In this document: in pieces, positions 8,000-17,784 of the stretch
Layout: the number at the start of each line of letters is the position of its first letter
Numbering within the stretch: position 1 is the stretch's first letter
Assembly (NCBI GenBank): GCA_004802725.1
Contig: SGPM01000455.1
Location: 1-17,784, forward strand
From: Antrodiella citrinella
Lineage: Eukaryota > Basidiomycota > Agaricomycetes > Polyporales > Steccherinaceae
Reading direction: 5' to 3'
DNA length: 17,784 nt
The notes under the pieces: model-generated
Seen by the model: only the letters and a program-made list of their open reading frames with translations
Database searches by the model: none
Told to the model about the DNA's origin: nothing
Program-made: the position numbers and the translations under genes

Positions 8000-9871
8000 T
8001 CACACTGCGATCTCTGATACCACACACCGCACCATTATCCCCTACATTATCCGCATCACCCACCCATTCATATCCACGCGAAACATTTTTCATGTCCGCA
8101 CGCACATTCATCATCTTCTCAATTCCGCACACGCATTTTTCGTTCTGCGTTTTTATCAATTTCGGTTCAGATTTGGCGTCGATGTACTCCGCCTTTTAAC
8201 TTATCCTGTTGTCTTGTTTGGTTGGGTCATTTGTTAGCAGAGGCAAGGGAATTGCAGAAGGAGAGGCGAGGGGCGATTAGTAGATTGGTTATTCGTCAGG
8301 CTTAGTAAGGTCTGGACGACACGAATGAGATGAATGCATGATTACTGTTGCAGCTTCTTGTCAACTTGGCCTGCCAGACCCGGTAGTAGCTTCACCATAA
8401 TACAAGTCTTCTCTGAGATCGTATCAATGGTAATCTCGCCTGCTCGCAAAAATCGGGGAGTCGGATAGCTTAGGGTTACAAATATGGAGTGATATATATA
8501 CATAGTTTTATCGACTGTCGTAAAACATCGTTATAGTTTGCCACGGAGACTAGGAGCGATACTACAGCGACGCGTTGATATGTCAGCTTGAGTGAGTCCT
8601 GAGATTACGACGAGCGCGGCGACAATAAGATCGAACACATAAGTTCTTCAACTTCGAATAAGCCTCCTTGACGTGTCAAACGACCATACTGGATGGCAGT
8701 ATTTGGGAATTATCTCCTATGCAAGGTGGAAGGTTTGGTGAGAAGATACATATTGTCGTCACTTGGATGTCTGATCGACGAGTCTCACATCTTCCGGCTC
8801 AAGAAATGCAGGTCAACTCAAATACTGAATCTCTAAGAGTTGAACACTTCCTATAATAACAAGAACTCATAGGACAAGGTCGTCCCCAAGACGCGTTAAG
8901 AACTTGAAGAAACGGCGAAACTGAGAACCACGTGCACGAGCTCATCGGGACCCGGGATCCGGCGAGACCCGCCCCCTCGGTCTCGACATAAGCCGGGTCG
9001 TCTTGAGGTCGTCGGCAACAGGAAGAAACGACCTGGGCCATTGAACTTCCTCTTCTCTTTCCTTCATCCTTGCTTCACCCTCATTCTAGGGAATATTGTG
9101 CACACAGCTGCCCATGAATACTCGGTATCTCCATACAATGTACATGCGGTTCTATTCAAAGCGGACTCGGTAGCTAGTTGGCTCGGACCGTCAACTTCAG
9201 ATACATTTGCATCTCCACTTCCATGCCGTTCCTGCGCAAACGTCAAGTCATGTACAGTAATACATAGGAGAACACCCCATGACCCACCGAGGTTTTCGAA
9301 GGGATTCGTCAACCGCGCGCTGTTCCAACGCTTGAATTGTGAGTCGTTGTCGAACTTTCCAGAAGATTCAGAATTTCCGCGCAAAGGAAGTGACAAAATG
9401 CTTTGGCTTACCTTTCAAGCTCCGATGCGGTTGAGAACACGCGAACTCGGGAGAAAGGACCTCCGACCTGAGACGAGATGGGAAAAATCAGAGATGATAA
9501 GATACTGATCTATCAGTGAGCGGGAACGTCTGCGCACGAGCAGGAAATAGTAACCTTACTGTGAATGGAGCTTGAGATTAAGGTGATAATGAACAGTGAG
9601 CATGGATGAAACAAGTAGCTGAATGATATCGATAGATATCATGCAGTCGCCCTGGGGAATGAGCACAGGGAGAAATCAATGTTTTGGAGCCTATTTCTCA
9701 CTATAAGCCACTCACACATGCAAAGGCGAGACGCACGACCTTGACCCCGATCAGCCAGCCGTGCTTATCCTGCCACATCTTGCTGCATATTCTTGCACCT
9801 CTTCCAGAGGCGGGCCTGCCTCTCATCTTCAGGACCTCGGTCCGTTGCGAGGAGAGTGTCGTCCTCGCAAA
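8000..9871. other. Gene-poor stretch between the pheromone-like and BTB genes
   Basis: The left part is the probable 3' UTR of the pheromone-like gene: CA-rich sequence to about 8200. The rest holds an AT-rich patch at 8490-8510, a further ACAATAA at 8622-8628, a GC-rich patch at 8930-9020 and the BTB-gene promoter (CTATAAG near 9700). The open frame at 9041-9508 has no recognisable domain and no ATG at its start, so I do not call it. I see no tRNA. Confidence 0.5.
9623..9642. repeat. Perfect 8-bp inverted repeat with a GATA loop
   Basis: ATGATATC, then GATA, then GATATCAT form perfect arms around a 4-nt loop, 230 bases upstream of the BTB gene. It contains GATA/TATC on both strands, so it could be a binding site for a dimeric or GATA-type factor as well as a small hairpin. 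No function is demonstrated. Confidence 0.5.
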
Positions 9872-11088
9872 ATGGCCTTCTTCGATAACGACTTTGCTAT
9901 GGAGCTATTTGGAGATGTGGGAGGCGCAGGAATGGAGGATGGCGACGTGTTCCACGATCAATTCCATCCCTTCCAAGGCCATGGCAACGGGCCTATCCAG
10001 AACGCAACTCCAGTCAGTACTGATTACTGAACGCTTTGTGATCACACCAACTCACCTGAAGTAACGCTCCAGGCTGATACGCCCTTAGCCGACACACAAC
10101 CGAACATGCAGTACGCGCCACAGACTGCATACTCCGTCTCGCATACCTTCCACGCGGGATTCGTGGCAAATGGTCAAACACCGGACACCATTCTCGTAAC
10201 CCCTGACCACATTCTCTTCCACGCACACACAATGTACCTCAGCGTTACATCACAAAACGGGTTCAATGGCTTGGTGGATCCTGCGGCTGCAGGTCCCGTC
10301 ACGCCAGGGGTACCGATGATCATATCGGTCCCAGAAGACGCAATCTTGTTCAACGTTGTCATCCACACGATCTACCACTTGTCATGCTGCGAATACAACC
10401 CACCATTAGACATCTTATTGAGCGCCGTCAATGTCTTGAAGAGATACGGGATACATCCTCAGGACGTCGTCGTACCCACTATGCCGTTATACGAGCACAT
10501 CTTGTTGGAGGCCCCTCGAAAGCCTCTTGACGTCTTCATCGTCGCCGCGGAGAATCGGCTGGAGGATCTCGCTGTGGCAACATCGGCACATCTGCATTCG
10601 CTGCAGCTTCCGGATATCACAGACGAAATGGCAGAGCGCATCGGATCTTTATACCTCAAGCGACTGATTCAGTTGCACGTCGACAGGGCCAACGACCTCA
10701 AGAGAGCCCTGCTCGACACTCCCAAAACCCACCTCGATACAGTGGACTGTGGATATGTCGAGCAGAAGAACCTCGAGAGGGCGTGGGCTCTCGCCGCCGC
10801 CAACTTGCTTTTGACCGTCCAACCCGGTACGAGCTCATTGGTTGTGATTTTTAGGACTAGGGAGCTTACCATGGTTTGTTTGGATGAAGATCTGCCTGTC
10901 AGTGTGTTGCGATCTTCTCTAGGCTCGGTGGAGCGGCAACTAAGGTGCGAAGATTGTAAGGCGTCACTTCACGCCAGGGTGCGCCAGATCATCCTGCAGT
11001 GGACGACGATGACGAGAGTAAGTGACTGAGTTCCATCTATCATTCGTGCGAGACACTTACAGAACTAATGTTTCAGCGCACAATCTAG
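9872..11088 (+). CDS. BTB/POZ-type protein, 3 exons, ~365 aa
   Basis: This is a member of the many Agaricomycete proteins with a single divergent BTB (POZ) domain, a protein-interaction fold often used as an adaptor. Exons are 9872-10012, 10073-11017 and 11077-11088. The first intron (60 nt) has the unusual donor GTCAGT and acceptor CAG. The second (59 nt) has donor GTAAGT, branch CTAAT and acceptor CAG, after which only RTI and the stop follow. Exon 1 is acidic, MAFFDNDFAMELFGDVGG onward. The BTB-like region starts near residue 83 with DTILVTPDHILFHAHTMYLS and runs to about 190, where YHLSCCEYNPPLDILLSAVN gives the typical helices. A helical C-terminal region ends in a Cys-containing stretch, LRCEDCKASLHARV. 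The BTB assignment is from pattern and family experience; partners are unknown. Confidence 0.72.
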
Positions 11089-11177
11089 ACCGCAGACCCC
11101 CACCATCTCTCCTTCCCAGCCCCTCGCCCCCACGAGATTCTTCATCCGCGCAAATAGAGAATTTGTCTTGAACTCAG

Positions 11178-11442
11178 CTAGGAGATTCGATTCATTGACA
11201 TATAGCTAACATTTAATGAAGATGCCACGAACCTCTTGCGATTGAAGTCGTCTGCGATGTGCGGTGGGATCCGTCGAAGGCATGCCTGTTGGGCGCGATA
11301 AGCAACTGCGCCAGGCTGTGAGTATTCTGCTTGCTCCGCCGTCTGTGGGTCTTTCAGGATGGCTATCAACGAGTCATGGCGGATAGGATGAATATGTTTA
11401 TTTACGCACTGTGATTGCGCTGACCAAGGCTTGGTCGGCCAT
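11178..11442 (-). CDS. Small two-exon hypothetical protein, ~73 aa
   Basis: Exons 11442-11406 and 11362-11178 join in frame across a 43-nt intron (donor GTAAAT, acceptor ATAG). The protein starts MADQALVSAITV and continues ILKDPQTAEQAEYSQPGAVA, then YRAQQACLRRIPPHIADDFN, with balanced, non-repetitive composition. This looks like real coding sequence, not an ORF shadow. I do not recognise the family. It is soluble, with no signal peptide or membrane segment. The final 16 residues after DFNRKR look less protein-like, so the gene may be truncated or have another exon. It converges on the BTB gene, with stop codons 90 bases apart. Confidence 0.35.
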
Positions 11443-13608
11443 CTTCAGATACCGAGAGAACGAGCTGCGGATGGACGATGTTTGCGACTGATGCCTTGAG
11501 AATAAATAACTCTTGTCGGGAATATACGAGGGGTTCCAGGATGTTGGGACGATGGAGGATTGAAGAATAAAAAAATGTTTGAGAGTAAGGAAGTAAGGAA
11601 GGGGGAAAGGCGAAGGGCGCTCGAGTCCAAGCAACCCTTCTCCTGTGCACGATCACCTTACCGCTTTTTCACTTCCTAGATCCTTGTCCGATGTCCTCAG
11701 AAATATATTGTACTTGTCCGTCTGTTTTGTACGGAAAATCCGCCGCATCCCATCGCTCGACATATCCTCCTCCTGTATTATTGCTTGACGAAGAGACACG
11801 TTGCAGTACCAGGAAGCAAGTGGCGAAAACCAAGAAATAATGGAACATTACAACACATCCAGTCCCAACAGCCGAGCGTTTTATATCTTTCCCCGCTCCT
11901 GTGTCGGGGTAAAACTACGCCTATGACTCCTCTCCTGCATCCTTGCATCCTAATTTACTTTCCAAGAATCATCACCGACGGTGTTCTGCTTCCGGTGCTA
12001 CTCTACACAGCGGTCCGACATGAGGAGGAGGGAGGGACGGCGTATGGCAGATGATACACGGTCAGCACCAGTCCCTTATCCGCAGTTGCACATTATCCAG
12101 CTCACCCATTCATTGACATGTCTTCCAACTATGTTTTGTTACGCTTCCTCTCGTCACAGCTTTGCGCCGCTTGTTGTCCGTATCTATCGGTAGCCTGCCT
12201 TCGAATATCAGGACTCAAGGTAATTTACGCTCAAGAAGACGTCTTTGGCCACGCTCTTCAACTTCGTGGAATAGGTTCTCCCCTACATTCTATGTTCAAC
12301 GGTCACCCTTCTCCACATACACCCAGTATTCTCCCGTGAAGAACGACCATCGGACAGGCCCAGCACCTGGTCGGTCTCGCCCTCCACGAGTCCCGGAACT
12401 TGAAGCTGACCAACGTCGACACCAGTTGGGACGCAGTGCCTTCCCTCTCCATTGCAACCTCTCTATCCCCCCTCTGGACGAACGCGACAAGAGGCGCACC
12501 GTTACAGACTGTGTGCCAGTGGCTCGTTCACATACCCAAGCTCCTCCTATTTCTCTACCAAGCCACCGACGATGTTGTCGACTCCTAGTGGCAAGGTGTG
12601 TTTCTTTCCTCGTAGTATCGCTCGCATAGCAGAAGAAGGCAAGGTTACAATGTAAGTAGCACGACGCTGCTTCGCCGTCCACTGGCAGGCTGTTGACGTC
12701 GTCGCGATGGGCCGGTGGGTACTGGTGGTACCTTGGCTCCACTTGATCTAAGGCGGGCGCTCGTGGGTTTCATGGCGGAACGCTGACGGATAGCTCGGTC
12801 CTTCAAACGCTTTGGTCAATTGCGACATTCGCAACCAAGTAAATCCGTTATTTCCTCGTTGTAATGTGTCTCAGTAATTCATCAGGCTTTCCATACCGTC
12901 GCTATTGCCGCGGAAGTTGTCTTGCAGACCCTACACATGGACGTCGCATGTCTCCAACTGTACCCGATGTTCGCATGCGGTGTATATTTTGCACCACATC
13001 GTTCTGAGTATCAGTGACGTCCGAAATCGCTTCGCTTGTCCTTCCTATCATAGCATGGGTCAACCTCTCAGGGGGATGAGGATGATGAGCCGGTGCTCAG
13101 AAACGAGTTGTCCGCCGATTTTTATGTCGTCTGAAGCATTATATGGCAAGATGTGCGCAGCTTCCAAGAATTTTGTTGGGAATAGGAAGCGTTCAAGAGG
13201 GTGCAGCATAACAACCGCAAATAGCGGGATTTTTCGCGCTTGTTGCACGTCAAGGTTCGCGGAGATCCAGAACTCTTCCTTCTCGAGCTCACTTGTCTAG
13301 ACTGAACGGCAACTGAACGGTTTGTCTTTCGCATTGCAATCGCATATCCAGATTGGGAAAATATTCTTTTGCGGGCCGTCGAGGCGGTGGGAGGCAACTC
13401 GCTCACCCGGACGTTATAGAGCGTGTGACCCATTAATATTGACATGGCACATCAACACCTGGAGTCTGGACCAAGTATTATCTGGCGGTTACCGCTCTGG
13501 AAGTTTGGTCACGAGGGTGCCAGTGAGTTGTGTAATTGTTCGCCATCGATATCCTTGCTCTAAGTACTACCGATAAACCGATACACCGCATCTCAGGCCT
13601 CCCGCACC
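11443..13608. other. Long stretch without a recognisable intact gene
   Basis: About 2.2 kb have no gene I can name. Several open frames of 60-155 codons overlap on both strands with no consistent winner. At 12581-12652 one frame reads SGKVCFFPRSIARIAEEGKV and then meets a GTAAGT donor; this resembles the end of an SH3 domain (usual pattern G-x-x-G-x-F-P). The minus frame at 13060-13248 is also protein-like. Both could be remnants of decayed genes. Confidence 0.4.
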
Positions 13609-14433
13609 ATGGCTCTACAAACATTGCGGACTAAATGGGCCTTTATCCAAGGTCAATCGCGTTATCCGGACGACGTCGGATTCAGGACTTCCAGAGTCAG
13701 CGACAAGTCCCTTGTGAAAACTGGACCGGGTATCGACCTCTTTGAAGCAGAAACCCTAACGTTCGTTCGTTGCCAGACATACATCTATACCCGTACCCGC
13801 CATCAAAAAAGCTTGGACGCACAAAGGGCGTACTTTCATCAAGATGGAGTTCGTCGACGGGGTTGACCTGGGATCTGTGGTGGCCTACGATGTCTGAAGA
13901 GACAAAGACTATCGTCATACAACAGTTGAAGGGTTTTGTCGCTGAGCTCAGGTCGCTCCCGGGTTGCCCTTTGGGTGACGGGGCAGTATGCTCCGTGTCC
14001 GGTGGCTACGTTCGAGCTGTTGGGCGCTTAGGCTTCGCCAAAGCTGGCCCATTCCCCAATGTTGACGCGTTCCATGCCCATCTTCGTTCAAACACACCTT
14101 TCAGCACCATAGAACGGCACATTGATGGCGCACCCGTCTCAGCTTTCCACAGACGCGCATTCCCTACATCCAAATTCACGCCATGGCGACCTTGCTCCTC
14201 GTAACATCGGAGTCGACAAAGCAGGGACCGGCAAGATCATGGCACTGTTAGACTGGGACGCGTCTAGATGGTATCCGGAGTACTGGGAGTACTCCAAGGC
14301 CATGCGGGGCCATTAAGAATATGCGGATTGGTCTTCTCGCATCAAAGAGTTCGCAGGAGACTTTGACGAGGAATACAGGCAGGACAACCTGGTTGAGGCT
14401 TTGTGTGGGAATATGATAGACGGGGAAATATAG
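13609..14433 (+). pseudogene. Broken phosphotransferase (APH-like kinase) gene
   Basis: This is a relic of a fungal protein of the aminoglycoside phosphotransferase / choline kinase-like fold, a family that transfers phosphate from ATP to small molecules. In order it shows GPGIDLFEAETLTFVR, then HTSIPVPAIKKAW and FIKMEFVDGVDLGSV, then WPTMSEETKTIVIQQLKGFV, then the catalytic loop HGDLAPRN and the metal-binding segment LLDWDASRWYPEYWEY. These pieces lie in three different reading frames. One-base shifts (+1 each) occur near 13777, at 13880 and at 14181, and an in-frame TAA lies at 14314-14316 before the natural-looking end at 14431-14433. No intron with usable borders explains the shifts. The motifs remain readable, so the decay is recent. 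Substrate unknown. Confidence 0.85.
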
Positions 14434-15882
14434 TTGTCGGAACCACGGAGGAATCAAAAGTTGTGTAATCCTCCAGGTTTTGTTTGAGCTAGCGTGCGGC
14501 CATTCAGCAGCATAACACACTCAGTTCCCTCCGTTGACACGGGAAATGACTGACATACCGCGGTGAGTCCAAGTTACTACCCAGCGGGCACCAAGCAACA
14601 GAGTCTGGTGAGGCCTCATCGTCACAGTTCACCAGGCTGCATCGTCGTCGTCGTTGTTGTCCGCTCACCTACTAATTATATTACACTGTTTGACGCCAGA
14701 CTGTCATATGCATGTTTCGGTGAGTCCAAATCCCCATACAAGAGGGTCTGCTGAAGCCTAGAACCATGGGAAGCCTAATTTGTCTGGGTCGTGGCCACGC
14801 TCCTTTCGAAGCATCTCGTACTTCGTCGTCAAGGGAATCCTGAACGCAACTTAACACACACCCCGTTGAGAGCCCATGATACGATACAAGGTCGTCGCCG
14901 TCGTCAACGTCAACGACATCGGCTGTCCCTCGGTTCCAAAGTAGGCCCGTGTATGGAGAGTCCCAAGTTCCTACTCAGCGTCGCACTATGCAAGCGTCCG
15001 CTGAGGCAACAAACCATCTATCCTGGTAGGAATAAACTTCATGCTGGAAATGTCAAACAAGGTACTCACAAAATTCAAATTTAGCAAACGCGACAACCTG
15101 CTGCTTGACGTTGGAGGCCCAACATCTACCGTCACGATGATGATGCATCTACTTACGAGACCATCATGATGAACCTCGCGATTGGTCCGTAGATCTCCGA
15201 TTTAATTTTTTGCATGGCGGAGTTATAACAGTGGGTCTCCGAACGACAACAGCCGTCGGCTGATGTGGCAACTTGAACTCTCAGACTTCAGAATATTACT
15301 GTCTGTTGGTCCTTCGTGAACCCTTCACTGCTTGATAGCACGCCGTATTCTTCAGTACTTTTCACCGAAGCTATCTGTTCCAAGATGTAAGCAGCAGGGA
15401 ACACGTTTCAGAGACATCAATGATCCAACTACGTGACTTCGACCGACTCAGATATGGTGACTCGGATAGAATCACTACTACCTCACTGATATCGGTACGC
15501 CCGAACTCATTTAATCTCAACATCTCATGTCCTAGGATCCTGATTCGCGCTTTCCTTCTCCAAGGAAGCTTCCTTCTCGACGACCTGTCATCGATATCCT
15601 TGGGCAGCCGCATGGCGGCGTGCAAAGATACCATGAAACACGCCACTGGGGATCTCATGTGTAAATTGCCTCATCTCAGGATATTCAAGAGCGCGTATAT
15701 TGTAACTGACGCCTGCGCTTGCGTGCAACCCGAACCCTCAGGAAACTCGGACTTGGAAAACAAGGACCCTGTGGCAGCACCGCGCGCGAAGTGAAAATCT
15801 TCAGCAAGAGCGTCTTAGACGTGTTATAAGCATTGCAGCTGATGTGGAAAATCCTCAGCTTTACTTGGTCGTTTTAGCGGAC
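14434..15882. other. Relic-like stretch with weak degenerate repeats
   Basis: No intact gene is visible in about 1.45 kb. Three related segments begin near 14561 (GTGAGTCCAAGTT), 14719 (GTGAGTCCAAATC) and 14955 (GAGAGTCCCAAGTT), and each runs into a G(G/C)TGA(G/A)GC-like block about 30-45 bases later. GTC/GTT trinucleotide runs lie near 14643 and 14892. The open frame at 15420-15794 has no recognised domain. The right end holds the DUF6533 gene promoter, with TATAA at 15825. Confidence 0.4.
15825..15829 (+). promoter_or_regulatory. TATA-like element of the DUF6533 gene
   Basis: TATAA, in GTTATAAGC, lies 58 bases before the chosen ATG at 15883. This is close, but it leaves room for a short 5' UTR. 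It is a weak, position-based call. Confidence 0.35.
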
Positions 15883-17382
15883 ATGGCACCGAGTGAAAGC
15901 AAGTGAGTACTCTTGTAAGATTATCGGCTACGAACCTGATAGAACGAACTCATGATATTCAGGCATCTAGAAAACTGCTTCATCGTCATTGCATTGGGTC
16001 CGTGTCCTTTCGCTTTATGATTTCCTTGCGTTAGCTGCTGACCATATCATCAGTCGTAGCAACATACGACACGCTCCTCACGCTTTCTCGCGAGATTGAT
16101 TGCATATGGAGACGGAAAATCACAGCAGTCACGGGGCTTTATTTTATCCAACGTTACTGCAGGTTGTGCATATATACGCTCTACATAATGAAACCACTAC
16201 GCAACTCGGTACGAAGTATTCAACATTACTGCGTCGCTCACCCACTGATTTCTTGTAGGAGTACGTTTATATTGTCATCTTTCACAGCATTGTGGATGAA
16301 CGCTATCGCACAGTTGTAAAGCCGTTATGATCACACAAGAGACGCTGTCAGTAATGGCTGCTTTTGGGACCGCATGTGCGTAAGCTCTGGGATCTTTCCT
16401 GGCGATGTCTAATAAGCAACTCCAGCATTCTCAACGCTGCGTGTCTGGGGAATATGCGGGAAGATCAACACGCTCGTGGTCGCAGTATTCTTGTGCAGCA
16501 TGTTCGTACCATGCGTTAACATTGTGAGTTTTGGAATCGCATGATACCCGCTCCAAACACTAACTATTTCTAGTACAATTTTAGTAGACCAACTACATTT
16601 CAAGAGGCAGATGAAGTCTGTGATACAATTAATCCTCCGCCACCTGGACCCTCCGGACTGTGAGTCCTCCTGTCCTCGTAACGATGCAAAATGACTTCAT
16701 CAACCTAAACTACTGTGACACGTTCAGCTGTAGGTGCACGTCGTCACTAGACAGGCGATTCATTGAATACCGATATTGCAGTCCCCATCTTCACGCGCAG
16801 CATTGCAATCGTCACCGATGTCCTAGTACTTGTAATTACTTGGATGAAGACGGCTCATCTGAGATCGACTATAATGGTCGTGAGCGACCGGCCAAGGATG
16901 TCGATCTTGCGTGTTCTGATTTTGGACGGTACGTCGTGTTCGTCTTTGTGAGTTTTGTTTGACTCACTGTTCCCTCCAGGCACGCTCTATTTTATGTAAG
17001 GCATAGATATTGGTCATTTCGTAGCCTCACTCACCCGAATTATCAGCGCTCTCTTCACACTCAATACAGTAACTTTACTGTTGGATGTACTTGTCAGTGA
17101 TGGCCTTGGATCGGGGTTCATCATCGTCAACGACGCGTAAGTCAACACTGTGAATTGATGTATCGGGTTTCTCAAAATTCAGTTTCTCATATCTTCAGAA
17201 TTTCTGCGACCCTCATCTCGCGATTCATTCTGAACCTGCGCTCCGTCTACGTCCCCGACGACAGCGTTGGAGGACCCTTGTCGAGCGTCTACTTTACGGA
17301 CGGCGATTTTGTGACGCCTCTTGGAGTCAGCTCTGCCTGGGAGAACTCATCAGGTGGCGATATTGAACACGAGAGCGCATAA
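15883..17382 (+). CDS. DUF6533 multi-pass membrane protein, ~12 exons, ~298 aa, splicing partly uncertain
   Basis: This is a probable seven-helix integral membrane protein of the DUF6533 family, common in Agaricomycetes and of unknown function. Exons: 15883-15902, 15963-15997, 16054-16208, 16259-16260, 16314-16375, 16426-16523, 16574-16659, 16728-16729, 16782-16928, 16980-16995, 17047-17136, 17199-17382. The sum is 897 nt, exactly in frame. Family blocks seen: VATYDTLLTLSREIDCIWRR (helix 1 and the hallmark acidic turn), CKAVMITQETLSVMAAFGTA, FSTLRVWGICGKIN, SIAIVTDVLVLVITWMKT, GTLYFIALFTLNTVTLLLDV and ISATLISRFILNLRSVYVPD, with an acidic tail ending HESA. Two junctions need 2-nt microexons (GA and CT). 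The alternative is that the gene is damaged there. The donor at 15998 is the unusual GTCCGT. The start is the ATG that fits the first donor. No CAAX box or signal peptide. Confidence 0.82.
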
Positions 17383-17784
17383 TGGCATGAGAGGCCACTA
17401 GCCTGACACCACTGAGCCTCGGAAGCTCTGGAGAGAGTGCTCCCACCTCGCTGGCGAAGAAGGATCATCTATCATAGAGCCCTGAAACCACTGTATCATA
17501 CGTTATATCACTTACTGTATCGAGTATATCGCAGAAAGAACGCGATCGGTCACGGTCACGTGCTGAGTGACTGTCACTCCGTGCAGGGCAGAATATCCGC
17601 TAGACGATATATAACCCGAGACTAAAATCGAGACTAAAATTGATAACTATCGAATTCTGAGGGAAATACTCACCGCATTAAGCAATCGATACGAAAGACA
17701 ATACGTCAGCTTTCACGTGCCAGATATGGCGTGTATTGCCGGAGAAATACGGACCCAATCTCCCGAAAGATATGCGCGGTTTCG
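17383..17784. other. Downstream intergenic end of the window
   Basis: These 400 bases hold no gene I can see. They should include the 3' UTR of the DUF6533 gene. Two CACGTG E-box-like palindromes occur near 17557 and 17715, which may belong to a promoter of a gene beyond the window. Confidence 0.45.
17617..17640. repeat. Two tandem copies of a 12-bp unit
   Basis: CGAGACTAAAAT occurs twice back to back in an AT-rich intergenic context. It is short, and no function is apparent. Confidence 0.6.

Noticed and set aside
9041..9508. 155-codon open frame (+)
   Set aside because: It does not begin with ATG, shows no domain or membrane pattern, and has a weak overlapping rival on the other strand.
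12162..12742. Open frames of about 150 codons on both strands
   Set aside because: Two opposed frames overlap with low-complexity, Arg/Ser/Pro-rich translations and no recognisable motif, so neither is supported.
12932..13017. Short ORF starting MDVACLQ as another pheromone precursor
   Set aside because: It ends in SEYQ without a CAAX box.
14634..14660. CIVV-like run that might be a second CAAX peptide
   Set aside because: The Cys is followed by a long Val run with no stop codon after four residues, so it is not a C-terminal CAAX box.
15420..15794. 124-codon open frame (+)
   Set aside because: I recognise no family and see no promoter or splice context; it may be chance or a relic.
15883..17382. 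DUF6533 gene as the STE3 pheromone receptor for the CAAX peptide
   Set aside because: Its blocks (YDTLLTLSREIDCIW, FSTLRVW) are those of DUF6533, not of STE3 GPCRs; having several helices is not enough.
1..17784. tRNA, rRNA, CRISPR array or transposase
   Set aside because: No B-box-like GTTCGAATC in a tRNA context, no regular spaced repeats, and no integrase, transposase or reverse-transcriptase motifs were seen on either strand.

Overview
The window looks like nuclear DNA of a mushroom-forming fungus (Basidiomycota, Agaricomycetes). The evidence is many short introns of 43-68 nt with GTRNGT-type donors and CTRAY-like branch sites, together with gene types typical of this class: a divergent F-box protein, a BTB-type protein, a DUF6533 seven-helix membrane protein, and a small CAAX-box peptide of the mating-pheromone-precursor type. 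No prokaryotic signals, tRNA, rRNA or CRISPR array were seen.

Layout, left to right. At 1-219 (+) there is an unrecognised ORF at the window edge. At 889-2124 (+) lies a single-exon F-box protein. Convergent to it, at 5595-2447 (-), is a four-exon gene for a Bud6/AIP3-type actin and formin regulator of about 995 aa. Behind it on the same strand, at 6848-5866 (-), is a secreted GH16 Crh-like cell-wall transglycosidase that carries a one-base frameshift in its third exon. A 0.9-kb divergent promoter region follows. It holds four ACAATAA boxes and a TATA box, and it leads into the most interesting item in the window: a 40-codon gene at 7788-7910 (+) whose product starts MDAF and ends in CIIA. 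This is the signature of a farnesylated basidiomycete pheromone precursor, and an intron follows directly in the 3' UTR.

About 2 kb without a recognisable gene comes next, then a BTB-type gene at 9872-11088 (+). A small two-exon reading frame of unknown function (11442-11178, -) converges on it. From about 11.45 to 15.88 kb the DNA looks like a relic zone. It holds an aminoglycoside-phosphotransferase-like pseudogene (13609-14433), a possible SH3 remnant and weak degenerate repeats. The right end, 15883-17382 (+), carries a DUF6533 membrane protein gene. It reads through only if two 2-nt microexons are allowed, or if it is otherwise damaged.

Functionally, Bud6 (polarised growth), Crh (glucan-chitin cross-linking at growing walls) and the CAAX peptide (cell signalling) could all act in hyphal growth and mating. 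Their co-location is only suggestive. No STE3-type pheromone receptor and no homeodomain mating gene was found in the window, so the peptide gene is either a non-mating 'orphan' pheromone-like gene or the edge of a B-type mating locus.
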